From positions 3,658,001-3,722,000 of the forward strand of contig NC_089559.1 of the NCBI RefSeq assembly GCF_040115645.1: a DNA stretch of 64,000 bases. The letters run 5' to 3'. Numbering within the stretch: the first letter of the stretch is position 1; every line of letters starts with the position of its first letter. A model generated the notes under the pieces. The model did not search any database. It was not told the DNA's origin and saw nothing but the letters and a program-made list of their open reading frames with translations. The translations under genes were made by a program, and so were the position numbers. The DNA is from Euwallacea fornicatus (lineage: Eukaryota; Arthropoda; Insecta; Coleoptera; Curculionidae). This document shows positions 50,160 to 61,690 of the stretch, in pieces.

Positions 50160-50520
50160 TGTCGGAGATTTATAAGTTCTTAAGTTTTAAATGTAAAATT
50201 TGAGTTAGCAATAAGGTTGAAGAGCAGACTGAGAGGTTTATCGTGGAGATAAAGCACTGTCCAACGAGGTCACTATTACCGACGCAATTAAGGGCCATGT
50301 GTGAAGTTGCGGTCCGTGGGAAAACCAGGATGAACAGGTACCATTCCCTCGAGTCAAGAGGACCACGGGGAAAGGGAACTGTGAAGAAGGCAGTAATTGA
50401 AAAGAAGGGAAAGGTTGCGGTCGAGTAGTGGTGAATTCGTTAGCCTTGCCTTACTATCAATTTACTTAATAAAACATCAAATTATCAATGATGGAGAATA
50501 TTCCTAATGTTACCCCGACA
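50160..50520. mobile_element. Probable solo LTR (361 bp)
   Basis: Starts TGTCGGAG and ends CCCCGACA, i.e. TG...CA with the short terminal inverted repeat TGTCGG/CCGACA, flanked on both sides by TATAT, which would fit a 5-bp target duplication (although the flanks are simple TA repeat). An AATAAAA sequence lies at about 50468, in the place expected of an LTR polyadenylation signal. No internal retrotransposon sequence is adjacent, hence solo. The open frame inside has no recognisable product. Confidence 0.55.
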
Positions 50521-50530
50521 TATATATATA

Positions 50531-51679
50531 CAGGGTGTCCTCGAATTACGTGGCCAAAATAATACCGCAGATTGTTTGAGTGAAAATAAGTCGATTTAAC
50601 TAAACTTCCCTCAGTCCAAAAGTTGATAATTATGGAGCTACAGGGTGTTAAAGTTGAAAAAAAATCACAATTTCTTTAATATCTTTCGATTTCTTTGAGT
50701 TAATTTCACGAAATTTCATATTTGAGGGTGTTTTAGGATACGAAATTCAAATTTATTAACGATTTAGTTGTTTCTTCTAGGGGGCGCCACAAGCGACCAT
50801 TAGGACACATTTAAATCTCTGTAACTTTTTCGTGCCACGGTGTATATTATTTTGGTATTTAAAAACCTTTTTCCCTACCTTTTATACTTAGACAAGGTAT
50901 ACTTTATTGCCGTCAGCTAAACCATAATAAAAATGCATATCACGTAGTTCGACGTTAGAATAATTATTATTATTCATTTTATCTTACTGTTAATCTCGAT
51001 TTTACAGGAAATTGTCTTACTGATCTGTCAAAATTAACAACTACCGACATGTGTAGGTCTGCTTGTTTCCATAGACATTTTTACGACGCACTTGTTTTCA
51101 TGGCAAGCTTCGTTAAAGTTTCTGGTATTTTTTTCGCGTCACATGTTACTTTACATGAACTGTTTAAAATTTGAGATGTTTTTATAAAATTCAATTCCCG
51201 TTAAAATAAATAAATAAGTAATAATAAATAAACATGGCACTTTGCATGAACTATTTAAAATCCATATTACTCGAAAACGGAGCCTTATTTCGAAGTCGAC
51301 AAAAAGCACCTTTTTAATCTAGAAAACCATGCTTTTTCAATTCGTGTAGTCAAAATGTAGGAAAAGTAACGAGTAAAAAAGTTAGGGCCTAAAATAACCT
51401 AAGCCGGCCCTGTTTAACACACATCAAAACAAGATGTTTAAATTTCGTTTAAATTTTCTAATTTACCATAAAAATCTGAGTTAACAATCAAGATTTCATG
51501 ACTTTATCTCAAACCGTTTCGAGTATATCGATAAAAAACCACCTTCAGGGTTCACCTTTTAAAAGGGTCTAGCTCCCTTTGGGTCCATTTGCCGACCTAT
51601 GTTTATATGAGGTTTTCTGCCTATTTTTTATCGTACAATCACCCCCTGAAATATTTACCTCTAATTTCCGGACACCCTG
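50531..51679. mobile_element. TIR element remnant(s), boundaries uncertain
   Basis: The left end CAGGGTGTCCTCGAATTACG follows a TA run, with an inner CAGGGTGTTAAAGTTG exactly 110 bp inside (50641). A right-type end TAATTTCCGGACACCCTG finishes at 51679. The outermost bases of the two ends agree (CAGGGTGTCC..AATTA) but I see no longer inverted repeat, so they may belong to two different truncated elements. The interior has phrases such as CAAACCGTTTCGAGTATAT that resemble spacer DNA of the other CAGGGTGT elements. No coding sequence. Confidence 0.5.
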
Positions 51680-54243
51680 TATATATATATACAAAATCTT
51701 TATTTCTTCAGAAATAGGTTATCGACCTTTTGGCCTTTCTGCCCTTGAGTTTATACATTTAATTTTGGAGTCTCACTATTTGCAATTTTTCTTAAACTAG
51801 GTATTGTGTAAGAGGGACTAATGCAGGGGGTAAGAGAATAAGGTGTTAGGATAGGGTTTATGTTTGGAAGTGTTCTAAGAGGGTGTTTGTGGGAGAATGG
51901 AAGCGTGATTGTCTATTTTGTCTTGTTAGGCACAGTGGGGTCAGTAGTGCTAGATTGTGAGGATTGTTTTTCCATTTTGTTTGGATGTGTTGTAGTCGTT
52001 CCGTTATTCTTGTCATGTGCGTGCGTTCGTATAATAGTTGGTTAGATGGGTTGTGTAGTGGGTTTTTGGGGTTTCTTATTTTTGTGATAGTTCTTAGGGC
52101 GATATGTTCTGTTATTTGTATGTGTTTTATGGTCTTTTCCGGTGCGTTTGCTCTTAAGATGTGTCCTTAGTCCAGGAGTGGTCTGTATATGGATTAGTAT
52201 ATTTTTGTTGCAGTCTTTGGGCTGATCCCTTTGTCTTTGTATGTTAGTGATCGGAAATGCTTGACCCTTTTGATTGTTTCTGTTCTCATGGTCTTTACAT
52301 GTTTAGTGAACTTCAGTTTGGAGTCGAGTATCATTCCTAGGTATTTTACATCATTCTTTGGTTCTGTTACTTCTCCGTCCGCTGTTATTATTGGGGAGTT
52401 TGGTTTAATTCGGTGGTTTAACAATAAAAGCTGGTTCTTGCCAGCATTTGGTATCAGCCTCCATACGTAAAACCACTTCATTGTTTGGTTAGTAAGTGTT
52501 TGGAGTCTTTCTACAGCCTTCTTGGTGTTTTTGTCGTGTACTATAAGCGCTGTGTCATCCGCGTATTGTAAAATGTATGCTGCTTTGTCTATGTGGTCCT
52601 TGTCCTGAAGGTTATGATTGTATTTGTCATGGCAGTATATGTTGTAGAGTAGAGGAGAGAGTGGAGAGCCCTGCGGTAGGCCTTGTTGTGGGGAAAAAAA
52701 GAACGATAGAGTATTGTCTATACGAACTTCTAGTTGTCTGTTTTCAAGGATGTTTTTTATAGTTGTTATCAAGCATTTTGGTGTTTGTAGTTCGAAGAGT
52801 TTGTACAATAGTCCTTTGTGCCAAACCGTATCGAAGGCTTTGTTGATGTCCATGAATAGACTTGCTGATTTTCCTCCGTTTAAGTGTGTCGTCTGTATGT
52901 TATTCGTTAGGACCAAAAGTGGGTGGATTGTCGAGTGTTTTGGTTTGAATCCGAATTGATATATTGGAATGTGTTGTCCGATTCGTTTTTCAAGTCTGTC
53001 CTTTATGATGTGTTCGAAAAGTTTGCTGATAGTAGATAGTAGGGTGATTGGCCTGTAGCTTTGGGTTTTAGTGTTATCCATCCCATTTTTTGGAATGGGT
53101 ATTATTATTCCATTCTTCCATGATTGCGGTATCGTGTTGTTCATAAGACAGTTATTTAATTGATTCCGGATTTCGGTGTGCGTTTCTGGCGTCAGACCTT
53201 TTAGTACTTTGCTCTTTATTTTGTCTTTTCCAGGCGCTGTGTTTTTAATTTTGTCTAGGGCTTTGGCATATTCTTCGTCCGTAATTATCTCGTGTCTAGG
53301 GTTAGTTTGTTCGGTGAAGTAATTGTCATACCAGCGGTTTACTCTGTTCCAGTTATCTTTATCAAATAGTGGATGTTCCTTCATGCTGAAGGCTTCCTGG
53401 AAGTGTCTCGCAAATGCATCAGCTCTGTCTTTGTCTGTATGATGTTCGGTTCCGTTTTCGTTGATTGTTCCAGCTGAGGTAGTCCTTTTGTATCTAGATA
53501 TTTTTTTGATTTTTTGCCAATATGCGTTTCCTTGCCCGTTCTCAATTTCTTGACAAGTTTCTATCCATTTGTCCTGTCGGTACTGGTCGATCAGAGTCTT
53601 TATGTTTCTATTTAGGTTGTTGATAGTTCTTTTTAAGTCGTTTTCTTGATTCTGCGTGTAAAGTCTGTAAAGTTCCCTTTTATGTTTGATTAGACTCAGA
53701 GTGAATTTTGGTAGGGTATGTTGATAGTACACTTTTTTCTGTTTGGGTGAGCGTGTTTCTATTGCTATTGACAGTTGCTAGTGTATACCTTCCATTGAAG
53801 TAGGTTGCGTTTGCTGTTGAATGTAGTCGTGCATTTATGTTCTTACTTTATCAATGTCTGTTTTGTCGAGGTTAGTTTGTCCATTGTCATGTTTTGGGTC
53901 GGTTGTGCGTTGTGTATCTTGAATGTGTATGTTGAAAGTCATGGCCAGATGATCTGATCCTAGTTCATTAGTTAGTTTGACGTCATTTATGCTATGTGTG
54001 AGGTTTCTTGTGTAAAGTAGTACGTCTGGTGTTGTGTCTTCATTTTCTGGCATCAGAAATGTCGGCGGTGTCGTATGTTTTATAAAGTCTGAGTTATCTA
54101 AGAAGTTGTTAAGGTGTTTTGTTTTGTTTCTATTAAGGTTGAGGTCTCCCACAATTATTGCATATTTGAACAGACATGCCTTAGTGAATATGTTCTGTTC
54201 TAAGTTAGAATGTGGGTGTATGTCAATGCTAATATTTTTCTAA
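51680..54243 (-). mobile_element. Jockey-like non-LTR retrotransposon, 5'-truncated
   Basis: On the minus strand: part of an endonuclease domain, a linker, reverse transcriptase and C-terminal region, then a 3' end AAATAAAGATTTTG followed by (TA)n that runs into the end of the neighbouring element. The 5' end stops within the endonuclease near 54243. Jockey-type is judged from the domain order and RT motifs. Confidence 0.85.
51870..54210 (-). pseudogene. Broken ORF2: endonuclease plus reverse transcriptase
   Basis: The endonuclease C-terminal part (from about 54210; GDLNLNRNKTKH, then the ELGSDHLAM motif) stops at 53835. A frameshift leads into a second frame (NARLHSTANATYFNGRYTLA) and another near 53.72 kb into the long RT frame 53732-52194. 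RT motifs: PGKDKIKSKVLKGL, SYRPITLLSTISKLFE, MDINKAFDTVWH, GLPQGSPLSPLLYNIY and the catalytic YADD (52554-52565), then GMILDSKLKFTKHV. After a TAG at 52194 the frame goes on as RPLLD, a TAA, then GHILRANAPEKTIKHIQ to about 51870. Two frameshifts and two stops make it inactive. Confidence 0.88.
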
Positions 54244-54484
54244 TAATGACAAAAATACTCATAAAGCCCTAATACACGTTACTTTTCTGTAGTCTCGGTG
54301 GACCCCTTTATATCGAAAAGTAGTAAATTGCGTTAGGGGGTCGTTAAAAAGGGTGCGTTTTAAAACCAAAATATCAATCAAATTAAAGCGTTTACAACAT
54401 GAAACTTGTTGTCTTGTTTAGTTTTCCTTTAAATTTCGAATTCAGTGGTTTTGCGTTGTTAACGCAGTTTTTTGGACAACGGGA

Positions 54485-56150
54485 ATGCCAAGTCAAACAT
54501 GCCGTAGTTGCAAAACTCCTGACAAGTTTTGCTATATTTATGAAGAATATCTTATGATATCTCAAGCCAGCTCATTTTCAGAAAATGTGAAAAAAGTTTA
54601 TTTCAGGCATTTTGGGGTTTCAATTGGAGATCGAGACGAGCAGTGGACTTCCCATGTATGTTGTGTCAGCTGTAGCGTATCGCTGGTGCAAAGGATGAAA
54701 GGGAAGAGAAAGAGCATGTCTTTTGCAGTTCCAATGGTATGACGAGAACCTACCAATCATTTTGATTATTATTATTTTTGCATGACAAAGACTGAAGATT
54801 ATTGCAAAATAGAAAAACGGAAGATTTGATATCCGAATTTGTCTTCTGCCATAAGACCCATTCCTCACAATGCAGACTTATTAATACCGATTCCGCCTTT
54901 ATATTAATGAGATATTGGTTTGAGAGATAATGGAAATAACGCATCATCAGGTAGCTCCCAAGAATAATGTATCGACTCTACTTTTACGCCTGGTCCCAGT
55001 TCCGGCGAACCACATTTGATTGTTCAATGTGAATTAAATGATATAGTACATTTGGGGTTATCAAAGCAACAGTCAAAACTTCTTGTTTTCCCTTTGTAGG
55101 AGTGGAATTTACTAGCCAAAGAAATAAAAATTATAATTTTTAGGAAAAGACATCCTCTGCATTTTACGATATAGAAAATTCTTTATGTGCATGTCCGAAT
55201 AGAATATAGATGGTTTAATGCGCAGGAACTTGATATCCAGCATTCTCCTAATGAGTAGCGTTCGTCCATAGATTCTTCGAAATATAGTTTAAAGGCTTTA
55301 TTATTACACAATGTAAATTTGAAACTATCTAGCCCAGTTGCCTATTCAGTGACGATGAAAGAAACCTATGAAAATATGCACACACTTTTAGATAAAATAA
55401 ACTACAACTGGTACAAATGGTAGATATGTAGGAATTTAAAAGTTATAGCGATTTTGGTGGGACTTCAGGGAGAATTTACAAAGTATTGCTATTTTCTTTT
55501 TTCGTGGAATAGTTACGCAGTAAATGAACATTTTGTAAAAAAATTGGCCCTAAAGGAGTGAATTTCAACCAGGAACTCAAAATGTTAAATTTGTGCCTCT
55601 TGACCTAAAAAATGTCCTTTTGCCTTCTCTTCCCATTAAACTTGGGCTGATGAAGAACTTTGTGAAGGCTGGGAATAAAAAGGGTGAAAGGTTTAAATAT
55701 CTAAGGCTAATCTTTCCCCATTTAAGTGAAGTCAAATTAAAGAAAAGCATTTTTATTGAACCAAAAATTAGAAAATTACTAGACGATGTTATCTTTGTAG
55801 AGAAGCTCACCACACCAAAACTTAGAGCTCTGAACTCATTTGCACATGTAGTGAGGAGATTTTTAAGCAGCAATATGGATCTAAACTATGAAGAATTAGT
55901 TGATGTGCTTTTGGAGTTCTACAAAGCGCTTGGTTTCCAAACGTTATTGAAAGTTCATTTTCTCCATTCCCATTTAATTTTTTCTCTTGAGAATTTGGGA
56001 GCTCTCGGCGACGAGCAGGGTGGAAGGTTTCGTCAATATATCAGGATAATGGAAATTCAGTACCAAGGACGATGGGGTTCAGCCACGGTGGGCGACTACT
56101 GTTGGTTTTTATAGAGGGGAGACGTGACCTCCCATAAAAGGGAAAATAGA
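54485..56150 (+). pseudogene. Decayed copy of an insect multicopy protein family of unknown function
   Basis: I recognise this as one of the long uncharacterised proteins repeated in many insect genomes. Blocks in order: a Cys-rich start (TCRSCKTPDKFCYIYEEY; HVCCVSCSVSL; MKGKRKSMSFAVPMV, then REPTNHFDYYYFC after a TGA); PHNADLLIPIPPL; IDSSKYSLKALLLHN; MKETYENMHTLLDKINYN; and from 55593 an open frame with LPSLPIKLGLMKNFVKA, FKYLRLIFPHLSEVKL, HFLHSHLIFSLENLGALGDE and GRFRQYIRIMEIQYQGRWG, ending DYCWFL. Several stops and frameshifts separate the blocks. The Cys pairs suggest zinc binding; the high copy number suggests spread with mobile DNA. Function unknown. Confidence 0.75.
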
Positions 56151-56620
56151 ATTATGGTTTTTCAAATAAATGAATTTGATATTTGCTTTTTCTTAGATGT
56201 TATCACAATAGTCGACACAACAAAAATTATAAATATAATCGATATACAGAACAAAACTATTTGAAAAATGATTTTTTTAATATATTAAATGGTATCCTTA
56301 TTGGACATGTGCTTTGTTAAACGTAACAAAAAAACCTTACGTGTTACAGATTTTTTTTGGTTATTTTCTTATTTATTAAAGTCTATTCTACTATAAAATG
56401 CTATGCAGCTTTATGCTACTAAAAACATTTCTTTTGTCGATTAGGGTTATTAGTCGGTTTAGAGTTAAAATTTCATTTAAATGGGATCTTTCTTATTTAT
56501 TTGTATAGGGCCATTTTGTTTATTTGGCACGTCGACCTAAGTCCTTGAAAACGTTAAAAATGTTAATAAAAATAAATATTATTTAATATAAAACTAATTA
56601 AATAGAGAAATATTTATATA
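56151..56620. other. AT-rich spacer
   Basis: No gene or element recognised; long T and A runs. Confidence 0.5.
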
Positions 56621-57174
56621 CTGGCGAGCATAAAATTCGGATCACTTTAGTATTTTCGAAATTTTTGCCTTCCTAACTTCCAAAAAAATAAAGGATAGCC
56701 TTTGTCGATTCTGAGGTTCTTTAACCTTGTTAAGGGTAAATGGTAAAAAAAACACGATCCTGTACCCAAATAACCGATGTATTGTACAGGTGTCCATTAC
56801 CCAAGCACTGTAACATTTTTGAACACAATTTTGTGCTATCGAAAAAAAACTCATAATGACATTAATATCGCGTATTTCCCCCTCTTTTTGCCTTTCTACT
56901 GTTAGCGCAACTTGAAGTTAAAGAGAACACCTTTAACCAATTCGCCTAAAGTGAACAACAATTGAATGGAACTGATAAAGAGGATGCATAGATATTGAAG
57001 GTATTTTATCAATCTTTTCTTTTTCATGGCAAAACCATGCAGAACCGTAAACATTTTCCCAATGATCCGAAATTTCATGAAGCAATGCCGGTATGCCAGC
57101 GAAAAATATCACTTCTCTTTCAATACATTTATATTTGAAAATTTCGAAGTGACCCGAATTTTATGCTCGCCAGT
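56621..57174. mobile_element. Tc1-type MITE (about 554 bp)
   Basis: The left end CTGGCGAGCATAAAATTCGG, then ATCACTT, pairs with the inverted right end CTGGCGAGCATAAAATTCGG, then GTCACTT. Repeats are about 30-40 bp with near identity. TA precedes the left end. The interior has no intact reading frame; a short stretch near 56900-56990 might derive from a helix-turn-helix region, but this is weak. Confidence 0.8.
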
Positions 57175-58449
57175 GTTTTTTCCCGATTTTAAAAAAGATC
57201 GGTACATTTTGAAGACTGTTCTTATTTATGTGGCCACCACCGTATATAAGCTCAATAGTGTGTATTCAGGTTTCTTTGAGCCGATAATAGACTTACAGCA
57301 AACTGCATAGGTTATTCCGAAAGATTTTCGATTCAGGCAGAATCAAAGAGTGATAAATTTGGCGAGCGTATCGGCCAACGGATGCCTCCACGATCTGAAA
57401 TGGCTCTCCCGCGAAATATTTCAGATAAGCGAATGACGTAAACCTAACTGCAAACACCTAATTTTGGACCGGTACACAATTTTGAGACACCCTGTATATC
57501 CAACCGACATAGAAAATTCTAAATTATGCCACATTGGCGTTTCATCTTGCCAACTACGTACATAAATAATGTGTTTAGTCCATTGCGTCTTGTAGTATTC
57601 TCAAATTACAGGATCAAAATTGTGGTTTACATCAATACATATGTGATGAAAATAATGACACCTAGACACGTCACCATTATATATTTAGTGGGAAGCAGCA
57701 ATTTATTAAGCGCTTTCAATGAAATCTGAGACATGTCCGTGCCAAGTCAGTTGTGGACAGTTGTTCTGTTCCAATTAGTTATCCTGATTTTATTTTCGAC
57801 CTTATGCGTTTATAATGAAGACCAGAAGCGCCTTCTTAGATCGGATTATGGATGTAAGAATAAGATTTATAATATGTAGTGCCTAAATTAGTAATTTGGT
57901 GTCTGCAATAATATTGGGTCGGACACAGGTCAAGAAAGCTTAATGGCAAATACCTTGATGAAAATGTCATTATACATGTAGCTTCTACAGAATCTTCATC
58001 AAGTCTGGTGGGTGCAGAGCATGGGAAACGTATTATTTTTCGGGATTTTTGTGAAAAGTGCCGGTACCTGATCGAAAATAATGGTTACGTTAATTTTCAA
58101 CTAACTTGAACTAACTTCCTGTTTCTGATAGCTCAATTTTAGAACGCACTTCCTAATGAAATGCTACAAGGATGAGTTATTTGTCACTTTTTTGTCCATC
58201 ATCCTATGTTTCAGTTTTCCGTTCGTTTTAACTTAAATTTTTGATTCAATGACGTTGAGTGATCCACTCGAATCAATGCCCAATATCCTCAATTCATTAG
58301 TAGGGAACATAGATTCTTATGTTAAAAATTCGAGGGATTCAATGTAAAACACGCATACTGGGGGCTGTGACTAAGCATAACTAAAGGTAAAGAATTGCTA
58401 AAGAAAATTGAAGCACAGCGACGCGAAACTCTCAATAGGCAAACCTATA
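57175..58449. other. Spacer with one orphan transposon end
   Basis: No gene seen. A right-type end GAGACACCCTG followed by TA lies at 57484-57496 without a matching left end that I could find, so it is a truncated element. 57310-57440 is GC-richer than its surroundings. Confidence 0.45.
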
Positions 58450-60824
58450 CAGGGTGTCCCAAATAAAGTGAGTTCTATGGAGATTATGGAAGCGGTAAGA
58501 GATACAAGGTGACTCGAATTAGAAAAAAGAAGCGTATTTTTGCGCCCATTCAGAAAATGTTCTAAATTTTAAAATATGCAGAGGGGTTGTCAAAATATCA
58601 GCAAAAGACTGAAAACTGCGATTTTCGAAAATCATAAATTATGAGTACGCTGTTCGAGTAAATTGTACCAAATTTGGCAGTTCTTTATTATCGACAACTG
58701 CCAATTGAATGGCGTTTTCAGAATTTTTCCAGGCGTTCTAGATTTCGAGAAATTTTATTCAACTTTGTTATTTCTTATGACCGCCATATTGGATTTTGGT
58801 GCCATCGAATAGACAATAAAAAAAAGTTTTTTTACCGTGTATGACAAAGGTGCCCTTGGACCTGCCAAAGTAAGAAAAATAAATAAAAATATTTTTCACC
58901 TTAGTAGGCTTAAAAACAAGTACTTCAGTGTTGCTATGGATACTTCCGTTACATGCAACGAATGTCAACAAAAAGTCTTCACTATTGTTGTATTTGAGGT
59001 CAATTTTTAATTTTTTTATTTCATTTTTATCAGTTTTACGCTTTCATTCGGCAGAAATTTTCAAGTAATAAAATTATGGAACGGTTTTCAAATCAAGAAA
59101 AGCTGGAGATTAAAGACTGCTACAGTTTATGTGGAAGAAATGTAGGTAGAGCTCAAACTATGTATCTCCAGAGGTATCCAGAGAGGCGTCAACCTGAGCA
59201 CGCAATATTTAATATGTTTAGAGTGAATTTACTTAAGAATGGATCATTTGAAAAGAAAACCAGAACACGCAAGATTAATGAAGATGTTGAAAATTATGTT
59301 GTTGGAAGTGTTGTTGAAAACTCTCGCATCTCACTACGTCAAATAGAATATAATATTGGTATACCTAGATCAACTGCTTATCGGGTCCTAAAGAAAAATA
59401 CATTTAAACCGTACCGAGAACATATTAATCAAGGTCTTAGAGACGGTGACACCGAGAGGAGACTTCATTTTTGCAATTGGTTTTTCAGAAAATTTAGAGC
59501 AGATCCTGAATTTCCTCTTAGAGTTTTATGGTCTGACGAAACACATTTCACAAATTGTGGAATATTTAATAGGAAACACAACGTATACTGGACTGACAAA
59601 AATCCACGAATGAACCGGAAATTGAGACATCAAGTCAAATGGGGCTTTAATGTATGGCTTGGAATTCTTAATGGGCATATGATATTTGTAACTTTTGACG
59701 GAACACTTACTGGGGAAAGATATTTAGAGTTTCTGCAGCAGAATGTCGCACAAATGATTGAAGATTTACCACTGGCTACTGTAGCTAACATGTGGTTTTA
59801 GCAGGATGGGGCACCACCACATAACTCATTAGTTATTAGGCAATGTCTAAATGATACGTATGAAAATAATTGGGTTGGAAATCGAGGCCCTGTCAGTTGG
59901 CCAGCACGCTCCCCAGACTTAACACCTCCCGATTTTTTTGTTTGGGGATATGTAAAAAATAAGGTTTACTGCAGATCCTATGATACAATAGCAGAGTTGG
60001 AGGCTGCAGTTGTGTGAACTATTCAAGAAATACCTCCAGATATGGTAAAAAGTGCTTGTATGTGCGTTGTTAAGCGCTGTAGAGTTTATGTTAATAATAT
60101 AAAAAAATAAATAAATAAATGGAGAAATATTTGAACAGTTTTTATAGGGATTAGAATTTTTTTATTAGGATTAGCAATTCCTACTTATAGTGAGTAAAGG
60201 TACCAATTCCTTCGTTGTGTTTCTTTGTTATTTTTGATAAAACCTATGGAATTGTAATTGCGTTAATACTAAAAAAAACGTATTAAGTTTTTATTGTCCC
60301 ATTAAACAGAATACGTTGTACATTACTGCTCTTTGATTAGCAACACTAAAGTATTTGTTTTTAAGCCTACTAAGGTGAAAAATGTTTTTATTTATTTTTC
60401 TTACTTTGGCAAGACCAAGGGCACCTTTGTGATACATAGTTAAAAAACTTTTTTTTATTGTCTATTTGATGGCACCAAAATCCAATATGGCGGTCATAAG
60501 AAATAACAAAGTTCAATAAAATTTCTCGAAATCTAGAACGCCTGGAAAAATTCTGAAAACGCCATTCAATTGGCAGTTGTCGATAATAAAGAACTGCCAA
60601 ATTTGGTACAATTTACTCGAACAGCGTACTCATAATTTATGATTTTCGAAAATCGCAGTTTTCAGTTTTTTGCTCATATTTTGACAACTCCTCTGCATAT
60701 TTTTAAATTTACACCATTTGCTGAATGGGCACAAAAATGCGCTTCTTTTTTCTAATTCGAGTCACCTTGTATCTCTTACCGCTTCCATAATCTCCATGGA
60801 ACTCACTTTATTTGGGACACCCTG
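58450..60824 (+). mobile_element. Full-length DD41D mariner-like element
   Basis: TA-flanked 2375-bp element. Ends CAGGGTGTCCCAAATAAAGT on both sides (right inverted). The inverted repeats are about 490 bp, reaching TTAGGCTTAAAAACAAGTAC-type sequence at about 58935 and 60345, with a few percent difference. A single transposase gene with two stops lies between. The right end is joined directly through TATA to another element starting at 60829. Confidence 0.95.
59076..60110 (+). pseudogene. DD41D mariner-like transposase with two nonsense codons
   Basis: A 344-codon frame. N-terminal DUF4817-type helix-turn-helix (RFSNQEKLEIKDCYSLCGRN, QTMYLQRYPERRQP), second helix-turn-helix (ISLRQIEYNIGIPRSTAYRV), then the DDE catalytic region: LWSDETHFTNCG, MWF-stop-QDGAPPHN, WPARSPDLTPPDFFVWGYVK. 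There are 41 residues between the second and third catalytic Asp. The breaks are TAG at 59799-59801, between the first and second catalytic motifs, and TGA at 60015-60017 near the C-terminus where relatives often have Arg. Otherwise the frame is uninterrupted, so inactivation is fairly recent. Confidence 0.93.
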
Positions 60825-60828
60825 TATA

Positions 60829-61690
60829 CAGGGTGTTTCCTAAGTACGGTACATAACTTCGGAAGCGTATTCTACAGCTAAAATAAAGGTAATTTTGTTA
60901 TATAAACTATATCCCAAAAGTGCTTCGTTGCGGAAATACAGGGTGCGATAATTTCTTTAAAAAATTACAATTTTTTAAAGTGGGGTCACCTCAAGTCACT
61001 CGTCTATAAGACACCTATATTAGATGAAAATGACTTAAGAAATCGAATAATTCAAAGTTGCAATGCTATAAGAAATACTCCAGGAGTTTTTGAACGAGTG
61101 AGACAATCAATGATGAGACGAATGAAATCGTGCATTTTGTCAAAAAGTGGCCATTTTCAACATTTGCTTGATTCTGTGTCAGAAATGACTATTTTTATTA
61201 TTGCTATTTGTAGTTAAATAATTAAAAAATGGTGCTGTAATTATTCACGAATAGTACTTATTACATTACGGTTTTTTATTTATTCGAAAACGGTGCGTCC
61301 TACGAAATAAAAGTTAAGAGACATTTTTTTTCCAAATCTAACACATAATTAAAAAAGGAACAAAATAATGGAAGAGAACAGTGACGTACCACATTTTTCT
61401 TTTAAAATATTCAGCAATTATCCTGTCGGCACGCCACTGATTATACAACAGCCACTGTTTTTAGCGTAAAATACGCACCGTTGCTAACTCTCAAATCCTG
61501 CAAAATTTCATTAAAATGTCTCAAGTAGTTTCGGAAATATTTAAAAAATTGTAATTTTTTAAAAAAATTTTCACACCCTGTATTTCCGCAAGGATGTATT
61601 TTTGGGATATAGTTCATATAACAAAATTACCTTTATTTTAGCTGTAGAATACGCTCCCGAAGTTATGTACCGTACTTAGGAAACACCCTG
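60829..61690 (+). mobile_element. Internal-deletion derivative of a DD41D-type element (862 bp)
   Basis: Ends CAGGGTGTTTCCTAAGTACG on both sides (right inverted), TA-flanked. Inverted repeats run about 140 bp. Inner motif CAGGGTGCGATAATTTC starts 110 bp inside the left end (60939), mirrored as CACACCCTG 110 bp inside the right end (61580). Between 60995 and 61165 the plus strand encodes LVYKTPILDENDLRNRIIQS, then VFERVRQSMMRRMKSCI and SGHFQHLLDS: the C-terminus of a transposase. The rest of the gene is gone. Confidence 0.9.

Noticed and set aside
50243..50428. 61-codon frame as a small gene
   Set aside because: Lies wholly inside the probable solo LTR and has no recognisable motif.
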